Shown here piece by piece: positions 11,709 to 23,461 of a stretch of 64,000 nt of DNA. A program made the translations under genes and the position numbers. Position 1 is the stretch's first letter. The number at the start of each line of letters is the position of its first letter. The stretch comes from Carettochelys insculpta (lineage: Eukaryota > Chordata > Testudines > Carettochelyidae). The stretch lies in contig NC_134138.1 in NCBI RefSeq assembly GCF_033958435.1, forward strand, positions 29,418,598-29,482,597, given 5' to 3'. The notes under the pieces are model-generated. The model was not told where the DNA came from. It ran no database searches and was given only the letters and a program-made list of their open reading frames with translations.

Positions 11709-12109
11709 GTAAGTGCATTTCTGTCTCTGTACTGTACTGAAAGTTGTGCACTTCAAGTGCTCATTTACAGAGCCTAATTATTTACTAATCTGAGCTAGTT
11801 TAAAGAGTGAGCTGACTGAAGCTGTGAGGAAAACTTATTTAAAATGGCAGATTGCAAACAGCAACAACTTGGTTGGCATCTAGGATCTTTTGTGTTTTAT
11901 TTTTAAATGTACAAATTCCTGCTTCCCCAGCCCACATAATTTTTCTTTCTTTTGTTCATTCTTTAGCAGATTCATGGGTGTTTGGGTTTTTTAAGATCAT
12001 CATGTGTGACCTCCATAGAATTTTCACAAGTTGCACGAGTTGATTCCAATAACATATGTTCAACAAAGGCTTAGCTTACACAACAAAAGGTTGTCTTGAT
12101 TTGAAGTTG
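11709..12109. other. Intronic spacer, nothing recognised
   Basis: No recognisable feature between the PLE tail and the old CR1 fragment. Confidence 0.5.
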
Positions 12110-12790
12110 TCAAACTATGGCGAATCTTCCCCTTCCCTTGATAGTTTGTTCTAATGGTCAACTACCATCACTGACAAACATTTGTAAACCCACTGACAGG
12201 GGCGGAAGGGGCTGTAGCCCCAGGACCTGGTGATTCCAAGGAACCCAGGGTTCCCAACTACTGTCACTACGACTGCAGAGATGGATGGAACCCCTTGCCC
12301 TTTAAATCTCTGCTGGAGTGCTGCTCCGCATGGCTCCAAGGGCTGGGGTGGCGGGTTCAGCACTGCAGTCCTAGAGGCAATGAGGGCTGGTTGCCCCTGG
12401 CTCCACCCTGCCCCTCCTACCTGAGGCCCTGCCCATTCTGGGGGTGTGAAGCTTGCTCCCCAACCCCAAACATACATGTTGCCAGGGGTCTGTGAAATCT
12501 GTCAGCCTCACTAAACATTTGTGTGTAATTTCTAATTTGAACTTGTCTGGTTTCTATTGCCAGTCACTAGTTCTCACTCTGCCTCTCCTGCCTAGATTAA
12601 CAAGCCCCTTAGTTCCCAGTGTTTTTGTTCCCAAGAGAGTACTTATGCAATGTAATCAAGTCACCAGTCAATCTCCTGTCTGATAACCCTTAATAGATAG
12701 AGTTCTGTAGGTCTCGCAGTGCAAGGCTTTTTTTTTTTTCCTGGCCCTGAATCATTTTTGCATTTCTTTTCTGCAAAGTCTGATCCAGAT
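12110..12790 (-). mobile_element. Old CR1 LINE 3' fragment, antisense, split by a GC-rich insert
   Basis: Two segments of a diverged CR1-type 3' region are visible on the minus strand. The segment 12513-12790 carries the remains of the RT C-terminus and following sequence (minus-strand translation includes RNAKMIQGQEK and LRDLQNSIY). The segment 12110-12185 carries the downstream UTR with 'gatagtttgttctaatggtc'. Between them lies a 327-bp GC-rich insert, and AAACATTTGT occurs at both junctions (12176-12185 and 12513-12522). The insert contains CAGGGGCGGAAGGGGC but no clear terminal inverted repeat. The frames inside it are incidental. Confidence 0.6.
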
Positions 12791-12993
12791 CTAGCGGAAG
12801 CACTTTCACTGGTTTAAATGGCCTCTGGATCACTCGGCTCAAATCTGCTGACTCTTCATCCTTTAATTCGTGCCTGACCCCTGAAAGTGCTATCATCCGA
12901 TGGACTTTAGCTGGGCAACGTTGAATAAGGTTCTGCTCAGTGGGAGTCAGAATGGTGGAATAAGATTGTTATTGCCCCATTCTCCTCCCAGTG

Positions 12994-13365
12994 AGGGTGT
13001 GTCCGCACAGCAGGCTTATTTTGAAATAAGCTATTCCAGAAGAGCTTATTTCAAAATAATGGTGCTACACACAAATATGCATTTCAAAATCGCACTCATC
13101 TATTTTGAAATACAGTGTCTCCCCAGAATAGAGCCTATTTTAAAATAGATACATTGGGCACACTATGTCTTGTTTTGAAGTAGGCTCTATTCGATGTCGT
13201 AACAGCACCTGAAGGCTGTTAATAGGCACTCCTCCTCATAGAATGAGATTTACCAAATTTTGAAATAAGGCAACCTCTATTTCAAAATTATTTCGAAATA
13301 GTGTTTGCATTTGGTAGATGCTGGGATAGTTATTTCAAAATAACATTGATGTGTAGACCTACCCT
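12994..13365. mobile_element. Degenerate Harbinger-type MITE
   Basis: The left end AGGGTGTGTCCGCACAG and the right end GATGTGTAGACCTACCCT form an imperfect terminal inverted repeat of the same style as the other GTCTACAC elements. The interior repeats variants of TATTTTGAAATA many times in both orientations. TTTCGAAATA is the likely undecayed form, since CpG decay gives TG or CA. It is older than the copies at 13924 and 57091. Confidence 0.7.
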
Positions 13366-13374
13366 AAGAGTGGT

Positions 13375-13441
13375 AAAAACTGGAGGTAACTCCACTGAAG
13401 TCTGTGGAGTAACATGGTGTGAATGAGAGAGAATCAGGCCC
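13375..13441. repeat. Short palindromic dispersed repeat ('AATCAGGCCC' family)
   Basis: The text 'ggaggtaactccactgaag' ... 'agagaatcaggccc' belongs to a short family of degenerate palindromic sequences. Related segments are at 17704-17790, 30885-30980, 34086-34180, 50211-50310 and 51088-51190. I recognise it as a common dispersed sequence in reptile DNA but cannot give a family name. Confidence 0.5.
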
Positions 13442-13923
13442 ATGGTGTATAGAGAGAAATCAATGTCTGTAGCTAAATGAGTGTGCACAAAATTGACAAG
13501 AGTTGGCACTTAGAATGGAAAATTATTTTCCCCTTAGGCTGAAAAATGATCAGTGTGTGCAATAGGCTAAAGTCTGACCAAAGGTCACATTTTCAGCTCA
13601 ACAGGTACTAGCCTGCCTACAAACCGAAATGGCCATTCTAGAAGTTGAATGGATACCCAAGGAGGAGGTAGGAGGGATGATTCTGAAGCTTTCTGGAGGG
13701 CTTAAACTGTGACCATGCTGCTTTTAGTTTACCATTTTATTAATATTAATTATTAACATCATTCAAAACTCTCTGCTTCGTTTTAATAAAAAAGGAGCGT
13801 AAGACCAATGCAGGAGCATAGGGGAAAAAGCACTGTTGAAAACGGTACTGAGAGAAAGGTCTGGAGCAGGAGAGGGGAGTTTCAGGAAACAATAATAATA
13901 CAAGCTGGATTTATTCAGTGTTG
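13442..13923. other. Intronic spacer, nothing recognised
   Basis: No recognisable feature. An AT-rich stretch lies near 13730-13760. Confidence 0.5.
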
Positions 13924-14633
13924 GGCTACGTCTACACGTGCACCCAACTTCGAAATAGCTTATTTCGATGTTGCGACATCGAAATAGGCTATTTCGATGA
14001 ATAACGTCTACACGTCCTCCAGGGCTGGCAACGTCGATGTTCAACTTCGACGTTGCTCAGCCCAACATCGAAATAGGCACAGCGAGGGAACGTCTACACG
14101 CCAAAGTAGCACACATCGAAATAAGGGAGCCATGCACAGCTGCAGACAGGGTCACGGGGCGGACTCAACAGCAAGTCGCTCCCTTAAAGGGCCCCTCCCC
14201 GACACACTTTCATTAAACAGTGCAAGATACACAGAGCCAACAACTAGTTGCAGACCCTGTATATGCAGCACGGACCCCCAGCTGCAGCAGCAGCAGCCAG
14301 AAGCCCTGGGCTAAGGGCTGCTGCCCACGGTGACCACAGAGCCCCGCAAGGGCTGGAGAGAGAGTATCTCTCAACCCCCCCAGCTGATGGCCGCCATGGA
14401 GGACCCAGCAATTTCGACATTGCGGGACGCGGATCGTCTACACGTCCCTACTTCGATGTTGAACGTCGAAGTAGGGCGCTATTCCCATCCCCTCATGGGG
14501 TTAGCGACTTCGACGTCTCGCCGCCTAACGTCGATTTCAACTTCGAAATAGCGCCCAACACGTGTAGACGTGACGGGCTCTATTTTGAAGTTACTGCCGC
14601 TACTTCGAAGTAGCGTGCACGTGTAGACGCAGC
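13924..14633. mobile_element. 710-bp young MITE, copy A (CGTCTACACG family)
   Basis: The left terminus GGCTACGTCTACACGTGCAC and the right terminus GTGCACGTGTAGACGCAGC are near-perfect inverted repeats. Flanks are TTG on the left and TTT on the right, so a 3-bp duplication is only partly preserved. A second copy in the opposite orientation at 23462-24172 is almost the same length and shares the internal blocks, including CCATGGAGGACCCAGCAA and TTAAAGGGCCCCTCCC. CpG sites are largely intact, which suggests recent activity. The decamer CGTCTACACG or its complement recurs at 13929, 14005, 14091, 14435, 14561 and 14620. The reading frames inside encode nothing recognisable. Confidence 0.85.
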
Positions 14634-14636
14634 TTT

Positions 14637-15254
14637 GGTGCATAAAAGCATGCTTATAATAGGATTCAGTTTTGCTTTCTTTTTAAAGTGCTAATGATGG
14701 GAAAAATCTAGTGCTTGAAAATGGAGGTTCTCACACGGGGACCAGGGATGGCCCACGGAGTTTTTGATAATGGTCTGCAGAAATCTGTGTGGTCATGTGG
14801 TATGAGTCCTCTTGATTTCCAGCCATTTGGCTTTTAAAAGAAGCTAAAAAAATAAATCAGACATGTTCCTACTATTACTTTTTTGTGAAAGCCTTCTCTG
14901 TAGTTACCACCTGGGTATTGGACAATCACAAACAGACTGGGGTAGGTGGTATGTACAATCCCATATGGGTGAAGAAACAGTCCTTAAGATAACTTTACCG
15001 TTAAGATGTGGTCCACACTTGAAAAAAAAATCTCAGAAGATTTGTCTCATTTTTTTTACCAGCTTGCAGAAACAGAGGAGGGGGGGAAGGTTAATGACCT
15101 AGAAGAATGCTTTGTTAGAGGCCTAAAGTTTTTGAGCAATAGACCAGAATGACTAATGCAAAATATTTAGTTCTGATTTCAGTCCTTGGATGTAGGTATG
15201 GGGCCTTCAGAGCAGAATTTGACCCTTATACTGCTTCTTCACTCTCCCCCTCCT
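14637..15254. other. Intronic spacer, nothing recognised
   Basis: No repeat terminus or coding segment identified. Confidence 0.5.
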
Positions 15255-15666
15255 GTCAGAGGGGGCATGGTAATGAGGCAGTTTGAAGCAGGCTAATTAG
15301 GTTCTGAAATGCGTATTCAGTGTCCTCATTAGCATAATGGCAGCTGCGTGAATTTCCACATGCAGACTTGGAAATGCAGACTGGCAGAGTAGACGCGGCG
15401 AGCTTCAAAATAAGCGCCCCACTTTGACATTCCCATATGCCCAACTGCCCTGCCCTTTATTGAAAGAACGGCTCACTGGAAGTTCTGCAAACAGAACTCT
15501 GGCAACAGAGCATTATTCTTCAAATTTTTGAGGGATAACAATGTTGAAACAAATGCAGAGTTCTGCTGAGACTCTATTGACAGAGTGCGTTATGTGTGTA
15601 GATGCTCCCTGGGTTATGTCAACAGAAGGCGCCTTCTGTTGACAAAACTCTAGTGTAGACACAGCC
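15255..15666. mobile_element. Composite of MITE fragments
   Basis: The right part ends in CTCTAGTGTAGACACAGCC, a GTCTACAC-type terminus, after a tract with repeated TCTGTTGACA/TCAACAGA motifs. The left part (15270-15440) resembles, in antisense, the interior of the families at 43333 and 57091, with GCTAATGAGGACACTGAATA-like sequence on the minus strand. Neither piece has two intact ends. Confidence 0.5.
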
Positions 15667-16911
15667 TGAGTCTTTTCGTTTAGAAATGTGGCTAGGTTTC
15701 TCAAAAGAACCGTTTTTTCTGTTGTGGTTTCGAATACTTCTCAGTATTGGCTATTGGTGAATATGCCAAGAAAACAGTGGGTTTTTTTTTTGGTGTTTAA
15801 ATATTTCTCCTCCTGGCAGAAACTAGGACTTCTTTAAAAAAAACTTTAAGAAAATCTGGAAAAGTTTGTTTTTTTAGTTTTGTTCAGAGTTCTATCATTT
15901 ATCATATACAAATCAGTTCTAATCCTATGCAAATTGTCTTGCCCATTTCTAGTCTTTGCTATGCAATTACTGTACATTTTATATGTAGATGTGTGTTACT
16001 TCTTGTGCCAGTAGGTATACTCTAATGTGATTCTTTACAATTAATAAAGAAATGGGATACATAATGTATAATTAGTGGCTGCCTACTGAGCAACAATAGA
16101 TTAAAAAGGAATTGAGGAACAATATAGTTGCTTGATGCCAGATAAAATCAGAGGTGCTGATAGATTCATTTTACTTGACTCTCTCTCTTGTCTCTCTCAC
16201 TCACACTCACACACACATGACTCTGGAAATTGCTAATTTTGATTAGGTATCATAAATCTACCAAATACAAATAATCAAGCAATAGTGCTGAATTTCTTTG
16301 CTTGAAAAATATGATGTGCAGTGCAATAGAAGTCCATTATTACATGGTTTTGATAAATATATTTAATTTTGCATGGGCAGGATGTAGCTTAGCAAATATA
16401 TATATACACTAGATAATGTGGATTTATAGACTGCCTGCTAAAGGTATAAATTTATCTTTAATTTGCTTTGTGGGTCCTGTTTGGTCCTTCCTGAGAGCAC
16501 TAAAATGGTTGTCTCACATTTTACATCATATTCGAAAAGCAGTGTAATACGATTTGCACCTGAATTTATATTTCAGATGGGAATTCAAGTTATTACTATA
16601 TCTTCCTATTAAAAACATCAGGTCCTAAATATGTTCAACTGAAAAACAGGACTGGCTAACAGTCTTTACCCAAGACTTGTAAGGAATCAATATAGTTCCC
16701 ATCAGTACAGTAAATTACTTACTGAACCACTTCCAGTAATCGTGATGTACAATTTCTCATTAACCCTGTCCTCCTTTGCACAGAATTGTGTTATTGACTT
16801 AGAATGATGTTCTGTTGAAATTATCTATGGCTCTTAAGATAAAGAGCAATTAATTCAAAATGTGATTAAAATAAAGTACAGTACAGGTTTGAAAGTGCCT
16901 TTTTGGAAGGT
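15667..16911. other. Intronic sequence with a (CT/CA) microsatellite
   Basis: No gene or transposon recognised. A short pyrimidine/CA simple repeat lies at about 16180-16218 (CTCTCTCTC then CACACACA). Confidence 0.5.
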
Positions 16912-17202
16912 GGACTTCGTCTACATGACACACCTTTCAGCGATATAGCTATCTCAACGCTCCATTTGCTAAAAGTCAGGCAGTAGCTGTTTGTCAGCTT
17001 CTTTGCTGGCAAAATACTTCTGCCCCCACAAGGAGCAGCATTCATGTTGTTGACAGGAGAGTGTTACTGCCGACAATGTGTTGTTCACACTGTCATTTGT
17101 CACAACAAAACTTTTGTCTTTCAGGGACATAAGCGGGGTGGTGCATCTAACACCTCTGAATAACAAAGGTGGTGTTGTTCAATTGCCAATGTAGACATAG
17201 CC
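16912..17202. mobile_element. MITE with GTCTACAT termini
   Basis: The left end GGACTTCGTCTACATGACA and the right end TGCCAATGTAGACATAGCC are imperfect inverted repeats in the same terminal style as the Harbinger-type elements here. The flanking 3-mers do not match, so the duplication is lost or the ends are slightly off. Confidence 0.6.
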
Positions 17203-18449
17203 ATGGTCTCTTAGGCCACGTTCTGGAAGAGGAATCTCTGATAAGGTCAGAAGGCAGGACTGCCTACTTCTTTAGAACTTTCTTTGCTACTGTTGTTAAT
17301 ATTGAAAGATAATTAGGTATCTTCTTTGCCATTTGTGAGCTATCTGGCAAGGAGATCATTTCTATTAGGGAAAAGACATTCCTGCTTTTGAATCACGGTT
17401 GTAATTTTTTTTTAGTGATTCTATAAAAGAAACATTTTGAGGACATGTTCTGTGTTCCCTCAAGAACTCTGGATAAAAGTGATTCTGTTGACAATTTTAA
17501 AAATATTCTTGTTTTCCACTGGTACTTTTGCAAATTCTTCTTGGGATCTGTATGTCAAGCTATGTTCTTTCTGCCTCTTCAGTTGTAAATAATTTGTTCT
17601 GATTCTGCTTTCAGAACTTAGAGGGTTGTTCTGTTGATATCTGGGTAGGTTATGTGTGATATTTCATGAGCAAACAGAGTGACAAAACAAGGTCCATGAC
17701 CACTTATAATCAAAGGATCAGATTCTGATATCATAATTTGCACTGGTGAGTACTTTACTCCACAAATTCAGTGGATTAATTTCTGAATTACTGCTACTCA
17801 CTGTAAGGCAGGTTATCCCAGTGCGACCAAAGGATCCAGTCTTATGAGGCATTTAGCATCCTGAATTCCCACAGATTGAATGAGAAACAAGGACATGCTG
17901 AGTCTTGCAGGATTAGACCTAAATTAGAACAAGAATAGAGAAAAACAACTGATCGTTTTATGTGCAAGATGTGCGGATGGTGAGAACAACCACACTAATA
18001 CAAGGGAGGAAAGGACAGTGGACTTGGTTATTTGTGTTCCTGAATTTCACAGTTTATTATTGGTTACTCAATAGAGCTGGTTAAAAATCCAGGAAAGCAA
18101 TTTCATTTTCTTTCTGGATTTTTAATTTTAAAAAATTTTGGCAACAATTATAAAATCAACTTAATCTATTACTTAATTTTCTTTTAAGTCATGATTATGT
18201 TGTCTTTGGGTGCCAGGGATGTTTTTGGAAAGCCTCATAGAAAAACTGTGATTTAAGAAAAGGATTTTGGAGAAATTAGATCATTCTTCCATAGCCATAT
18301 TGACAGTATTTAGCTCAAACTTATTAAGAAGGTCTGACCTGAAGATACAGAATCCAGATTAAGTAAACAAGTTCACTCTTCACATGTTAATGTTTTGACT
18401 ACAATTACACATTAACCAGCAAGAAGGACTCAGGGTAGTGCTCTGAAAT
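17203..18449. other. Intronic sequence, mostly unrecognised
   Basis: Contains one member of the short palindromic 'GATTCTGAT' family at about 17704-17790. Otherwise it has no recognisable gene or repeat. Confidence 0.5.
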
Positions 18450-18722
18450 CTTTAACAAGGTTAAAATCGAGAAGAAAGTGAGGGTGGCTAGGGCCACACT
18501 TTCAGAAAGCCATCATCTAGTATAGTCTGTCAAGCTCTAATAAGGAACCTGCAAGGAAAACGCAAAAGAGGAAGACCTCAGACAGTGTGGAGAAGATCTA
18601 CTGAAACTGAAGGACAACAATTGGGGTGGGGTACTTCTGGGGTCAGGTAGAAGTTTTGTCCTCAGAGTTAAGTGGAGGAGACTTGTAGATGACCTATGCT
18701 CCACCCAGAGTACAGTGGTTTA
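18450..18722 (+). mobile_element. LINE 3' fragment, same family as 24512-25144
   Basis: The plus strand reads the C-terminal tail of a non-LTR ORF2. It includes a degenerate RRKWGWLG...F.KA segment and the DNA text 'gcaaggaaaacgcaaaagag', whose reverse complement is also present at about 24675-24705. It is truncated at both ends and full of stops. The clade is not resolved by eye; the KRKRGRPQT-type tail is common in RTE-like LINEs. Confidence 0.65.
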
Positions 18723-19767
18723 AATCCAAGTTTAAGTGGTTTAAGTCCAAGCTGAACACTCACCCAGGTCCACCAAAGCACATGCTGTTAAGCTTCAAAG
18801 CATCATCCCTGTCCTTGATGAGGTTTTATATTACTGTGTTAGTTCTTGAATAACATGACATATGAGCCATTCCTTCTCCCCAAGGTTCCCTGATCCTCCA
18901 GGCCTGAGCGTCTCTCCAAAGAGCTAGTCTCACTTGTTTATATTCAGGTTACAGTCTAATGAGCCACACCTGTCCTGATGATGCCATCAGTAACTACTCC
19001 TCCAGGGGTACTGTGATGACGGCAGCAGAAGCATCTTGTTGCACAGCTATGTCAAAACACTTTTCTCTCAATTAGATACGTGGGACAGTCCATGGATAGA
19101 ATAGTCTCCTCCCCAAAATTCTATTAATTATTTACTTTGTCCCCTCCCAAACCCCCACTTTCTTTAGCAATAGCCATGGTCAATACAAAAGAAAGTTCAA
19201 CTTGCTTGCCAGCTGCCTGCCCAACCATTAGCAGTTCAGTACCAGCCTCAAATAGAGCTGAAGCTATCAACAAGCAACACCAGCCCTAGTGTTTGATAGG
19301 TCCACAAAATCATTTCCTCCTCCTTTCTCCAAAGATGTCTAATTCCTTTCCACTGTGATCATACCACTGAGTCCAGGGCAGGGCCAAGAACTGGGGATAA
19401 AGCTTAATACAATGGTTCTTATGATTATGCCCCCTAAATTAATTGACTCACTCTACATAACAAGCATGAAGGCTTTTTTGTTTTTTTGTCTGTCTTTCTC
19501 CTTCCTCAGCTTCCTGATGCAGAAGTGGAGTCAGAGATTTGTTCCTTACAATTTGTTTGCCAATTTTTACATCACGTAGAAGGGCTATTTTTAAGACTAT
19601 CTTGACAAGAACTTACCTTGACTACAAGTTCAGGCAGCCCAAAGGGACATAAGCCACTTCCAGTTAATCCTTGCTGGAGCAAGAGTTTTGTTTTTATCTG
19701 CTGGAGTTGAGAAGGAACAAACACTAGCCCATGCAGGTGCAGTGAAAGGTTGTGATTGGATTCTTTT
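18723..19767. other. Intronic sequence, nothing recognised
   Basis: About 1 kb with no recognisable repeat end or coding segment. Confidence 0.5.
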
Positions 19768-20153
19768 CAAGAGTGGGGAACCCCCAGCCTGATAGCCTGG
19801 GTCTGGCCTCCGAGGCTCAGGGTTTTTCTTCCCAGCATCTGGCCCAGCCTGCTCCTGCACCCTCTCTCCAGCCCAGCCTCACACCTGCTCCCCAACAGCC
19901 CCCTCCTACACACTGGACCCCCCCATTTTTTGTACCACCTTGAGCCCCCAGAAGAGTTAATCTGGCCTGGAGGAAGCCCTGAACCTTAGTTTCCCCTTCT
20001 CCACCCTCCAGTGCTAGAGCATGAGGAGTGAATTTTCTCAGTTAGAGTTTTGTGTGTGTGTGTTTGTGTTTGTGCTTCTCTCTTATATGTGACCCTGGAC
20101 TGATTTTTCTGTTGGACAGTGGCTCCTCACCCAAAAAAGTTTCCCCAGCCCTG
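19768..20153. mobile_element. hAT-like MITE related to 26697-27590
   Basis: The left end CAAGAGTGGGGAACCCCC and the right end GTTTCCCCAGCCCTG form an imperfect inverted repeat. The interior shares the 'ccagaagagttaatctggcctgg' block style and the GT-rich segment with the element at 26697-27590. No clear 8-bp duplication remains. Confidence 0.65.
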
Positions 20154-20569
20154 CTTTAAGTAGAGCCAGATATGCAGACGTGTTTTTGCAACTAAAGTAG
20201 TAAGTCTGGGCATAGTTTGTGTGACATTTGCTCTGCACAAAAACTAGAGAAGCACATTACTATCAATTAAGCAGGAATATTCATCATATCATGTCAACAA
20301 TCACTTTGCAAATTATGTGGTACAGTGTGTGAATTTAAAGTAATTTGTCACCTGGGTAATTTAGACATTTTCATGTATCCCATGCCACAGGGTCACTGAG
20401 ATAGAGATAGTAGATAATGCACTTGTTATAGGTAGTGGAAATTCTGCCTGTATTAGGACTGCAGGAATGTACAGGGAATTGCAGTTGAGTATGTCCAGAA
20501 AGCCTACTTAGGTCTGTTCCTCCTTATGAATTAACTCCTGTGCTCCCTCAATACATGCACTGAATTTTA
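20154..20569. other. Intronic spacer, nothing recognised
   Basis: No feature identified. Confidence 0.45.
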
Positions 20570-21440
20570 GATATTGATCTACATATGTACATCTTCCCTA
20601 CACAGAGTTCAGATCATGTCACTCCCTTCCTCTGGCTTTGTCTTACCTTTTTCATAAAATCTAATCTTTCCGTAGTCTTTAGGAAAGCTGTACACAAACC
20701 TGCCCTGACTGCATTATCTGCTCTCATTTCTTATGGCTTCTCTATCAATTCTCTGCACTCAGCTAAAAACACTCCTTATTTCCCCCATTATTTCCTTTTC
20801 TAATTAACCTTCAGGCCTTCTTCCATGCTGCCCTATGTATACACCTGGAATAATCCCCCTTTGCCAAATACATTCTCTTCTATCCCTTAAATTCCACTTT
20901 AAACTGTAGTCTACAACTAGACTTAGGTTGTGTGATACCCACAGGAAGGAGAGGCAGAGAGAAACCAGTGCAATAGAGAGAACTTTAAATTTCAAACTGT
21001 ATAAAGGTGAACAAAAGAGAAATTTGTCAGGACCAATAAATAATAGAATAACAACTGTAAATTATCTCCACAATAAAAGAAGTTTAACAGCACTCTGTCA
21101 CCCAAAGAGGGAATCAGCTTCTTTTCTCCCTGGTTGCAAAATATAGCTTTTCTTCTGGTTTCCCACCTCTTCCAGCTTCTGATGTTCCTTTGTTTCAGTG
21201 CTGTAAAAGCTGCACTTCTGTGGAACAGGCACATCTGTAAACAACATCATCTCACCTGGCTCTTTCTCCTAAGTCATTTTAGGTAAACTTGCTAAGTATT
21301 GAAATAAAAGGAGGGTAGCCTACATTAACCATACCTTCTGATCTCTATGTCTGGTTTTTGTGATGGCTGTAAGCTCCTAAGGGCGGGAATCATCCTTGTG
21401 TTTTGTTCCTACTAAAGGTCCAACTACACTGTTGGCTGAG
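20570..21440. mobile_element. Ancient LINE-like relic
   Basis: The text near 20810-20860 (CTTCTTCCATGCTGCC...ACACCTGGAATAATC) and near 21370-21400 (GTAAGCTCCTAAGGGCGGGA) matches motifs I associate with very old amniote LINE 3' ends. Boundaries and orientation are uncertain, and no protein domain survives. Confidence 0.4.
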
Positions 21441-21654
21441 GTGGGAAACATACTCAAATGAGAAATAAATAAGTTCCCAGGAGAGAGAGAGATTAAAAGG
21501 TGTAACTGTTGGCCAGCAGGTGGACAGAATTGGAGGAGCTCTGTAACCTACTTCTGTCCAGATACCTTAACTCTCTGCCCCATAGCATCATACTATAACT
21601 CTCTGCTGCAAGATAGTAGGATGCTGGCACTTTTTTCACCGAGGACTTTAATTT

Positions 21655-21780
21655 TTGCTTGCTCTTTCTTGCTAGACAGGCATTGCAGACTGTATTCTTA
21701 GACTGTTGTACATCTTTTGTAAATTGCTTTGAGATGTCTTGGTATGATAAGGTGCTATGACAATAGAAGTCATTATTACT
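21655..21780 (+). mobile_element. Ancient LINE 3'-end motif
   Basis: 'ttgtaaattgctttgagatg' followed by 'aaggtgctatgacaatagaa' and TTATTA matches the old amniote LINE tail of the type TGTAAAGCGCTTTGAGAT...GGCGCTATATAAGTGC. Only the tail is recognisable. Confidence 0.5.
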
Positions 21781-22237
21781 TTCTCTTTCATTTGGGAAAT
21801 TTGATGGCTGGCATTGATGTATATAACCCTAATTTCCATATTTTGGTATTACATTAATCCACAGAATTCCTCTAGTTTATGATTTCACAGATAGGTTTCC
21901 TGGACAAAGGGTTATCATCCTTAGTGCTAAGCAGTATCACCACAAAACTGAGACAGAGTGCAAAATTATTGTCATTCTCTGAGAGAGAGAGAGAGAAACA
22001 CATATACATGCAGCTCTGATAAATATATTGATGTATGAAAAGTAGAATCTGTGACACTATACCCCATGTTCTTCACAGTAATATTATAATCAATGTATTT
22101 CATGCAAGATAATTCATCTGAGGTGTCATTGGAGATGCTATCTTTTACTGAATAGGCTTATCTTATTTTCATTCGGGTATCAGTTTGGTATCTGAAGCTG
22201 GGAATATTAACTGTGTATCTGTATTCTATATTATGTA
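21781..22237. other. Intronic spacer with short GA repeat
   Basis: No gene or transposon recognised. A (GA)n run lies at about 21979-21995. Confidence 0.45.
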
Positions 22238-22239
22238 TA

Positions 22240-22921
22240 CAGTAAACCCTTGAGTTACATGGGGATTGCATTCCTGCAACCTCCACATAACGTGCATGAA
22301 AATTTGAGTTGGGGCAGGTGGGGAGATGGGAACCAGACTGCAGCCTGGTTCCCAGCTCCCTTAAGCTTGCAGGAGCTGGGAAACTGACGAGCCTGTGAGG
22401 GCTGGTAGGTTTCCTGACTGCCAGAGCGGTGGGGAGCTGGGAACCAAGGGTCAGCTTGGTTCTAATCTCCCCGTGCCTTGCGGGACCCAGGAAATTGACC
22501 AGCTCATGGCTGGTCAAGTTGCTGATCCTGCCCACACAGGGGAGCTGGGAACCAGGCTGCCACTTGGTTCCTGGCCGCTTGGAGGAACTGGTAAACTGAC
22601 CAGCTCCTGGTTGGTCAGCTTCCTGGTTCCTGCAGTCAGGGAGCTGGGAACCAGGCTAAGAGCCTTCTCCTTCCTTTCACCCAGCTGCGTGGCTGTCAGA
22701 CAGCTGCATTGCTGGGGGAGGGGAGGGGAGGGGAGGGGAGGGAGAAGGCTCTAGCTGTGGGTCTCCCTGCCCCCTGGTCAGGGACCCTGCTGCTGGCTCT
22801 GCTGGCCGAGCGCTACCCAGATGGCTTCCAGCTGTGGAACTGTGGGGTCTCTCTGCCCCCCCCCCCCCATGTAAAAGTAAGATACACACATTCAAAATGT
22901 GCATATCTTGGGGGATTACTG
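22240..22921. mobile_element. Tigger-like MITE with internal repeats and a (GGGGA) run
   Basis: The left terminus CAGTAAACCCTTGAGTTACA and the right terminus ATCTTGGGGGATTACTG are inverted, each flanked by TA (22238-22239 and 22922-22923). The interior contains four or so repeats of a GAGCTGGGAACCAGG / CTGACCAGCTC unit and a run of about six GGGGA units near 22714-22743. The frames inside are incidental. Confidence 0.78.
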
Positions 22922-23461
22922 TATGTTCTTCCTGGGCAACACCCAATAGGCAAAAGGCTCAGTCTAAATGACTGACTAGGAAGGGCCCATTCAAGTTAAT
23001 GACCCTTCGGAGCCACATGTAGCTCATAATGGACCATGGAAGACACACCAACTACATCTAATGGGCTTTTCTGTAAATTTTCTAAGGGTATGTCTGCACT
23101 GCAAAGTTTTGGCAAAAAATTAATGTCAACATGCAAATGTCACAAAAAAAATGTTGTCAAAGTGCGTTTACACTGCCTCCATCTGTCAACAGATCATGGT
23201 CACAGTTTTAGCTCCCCCCATCAACAGACTGAGCAATGCAATGCAACACGTTCTTTCACTAGGCACTGTGGAAACACAGAATGGAACACAGCACACCTTG
23301 GAAACGTGAAAAAATCCCATCAGACACAGCTTCGTTTCCCAGCCCTACAGGGGCTTCCAGCTCCCTTTCTTTGCCATTTGTGAAACTGCCTGTCCTTGCT
23401 GTGCATCCCAACATCTCCGGTGAAAAAGCATGGATCCCATGCTTCTCTCCAATGTTATGTT

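Noticed and set aside
13924..14633. Protein-coding potential of the young MITE
   Set aside because: Frames of 100-120 codons exist on both strands of both copies but show no domain. They follow from CpG-rich inverted sequence and do not align as conserved proteins by eye.
13921..14636. Perfect 3-bp duplication for MITE copy A
   Set aside because: The flanks are TTG and TTT, not identical. Only copy B and the other young elements have exact triplets.
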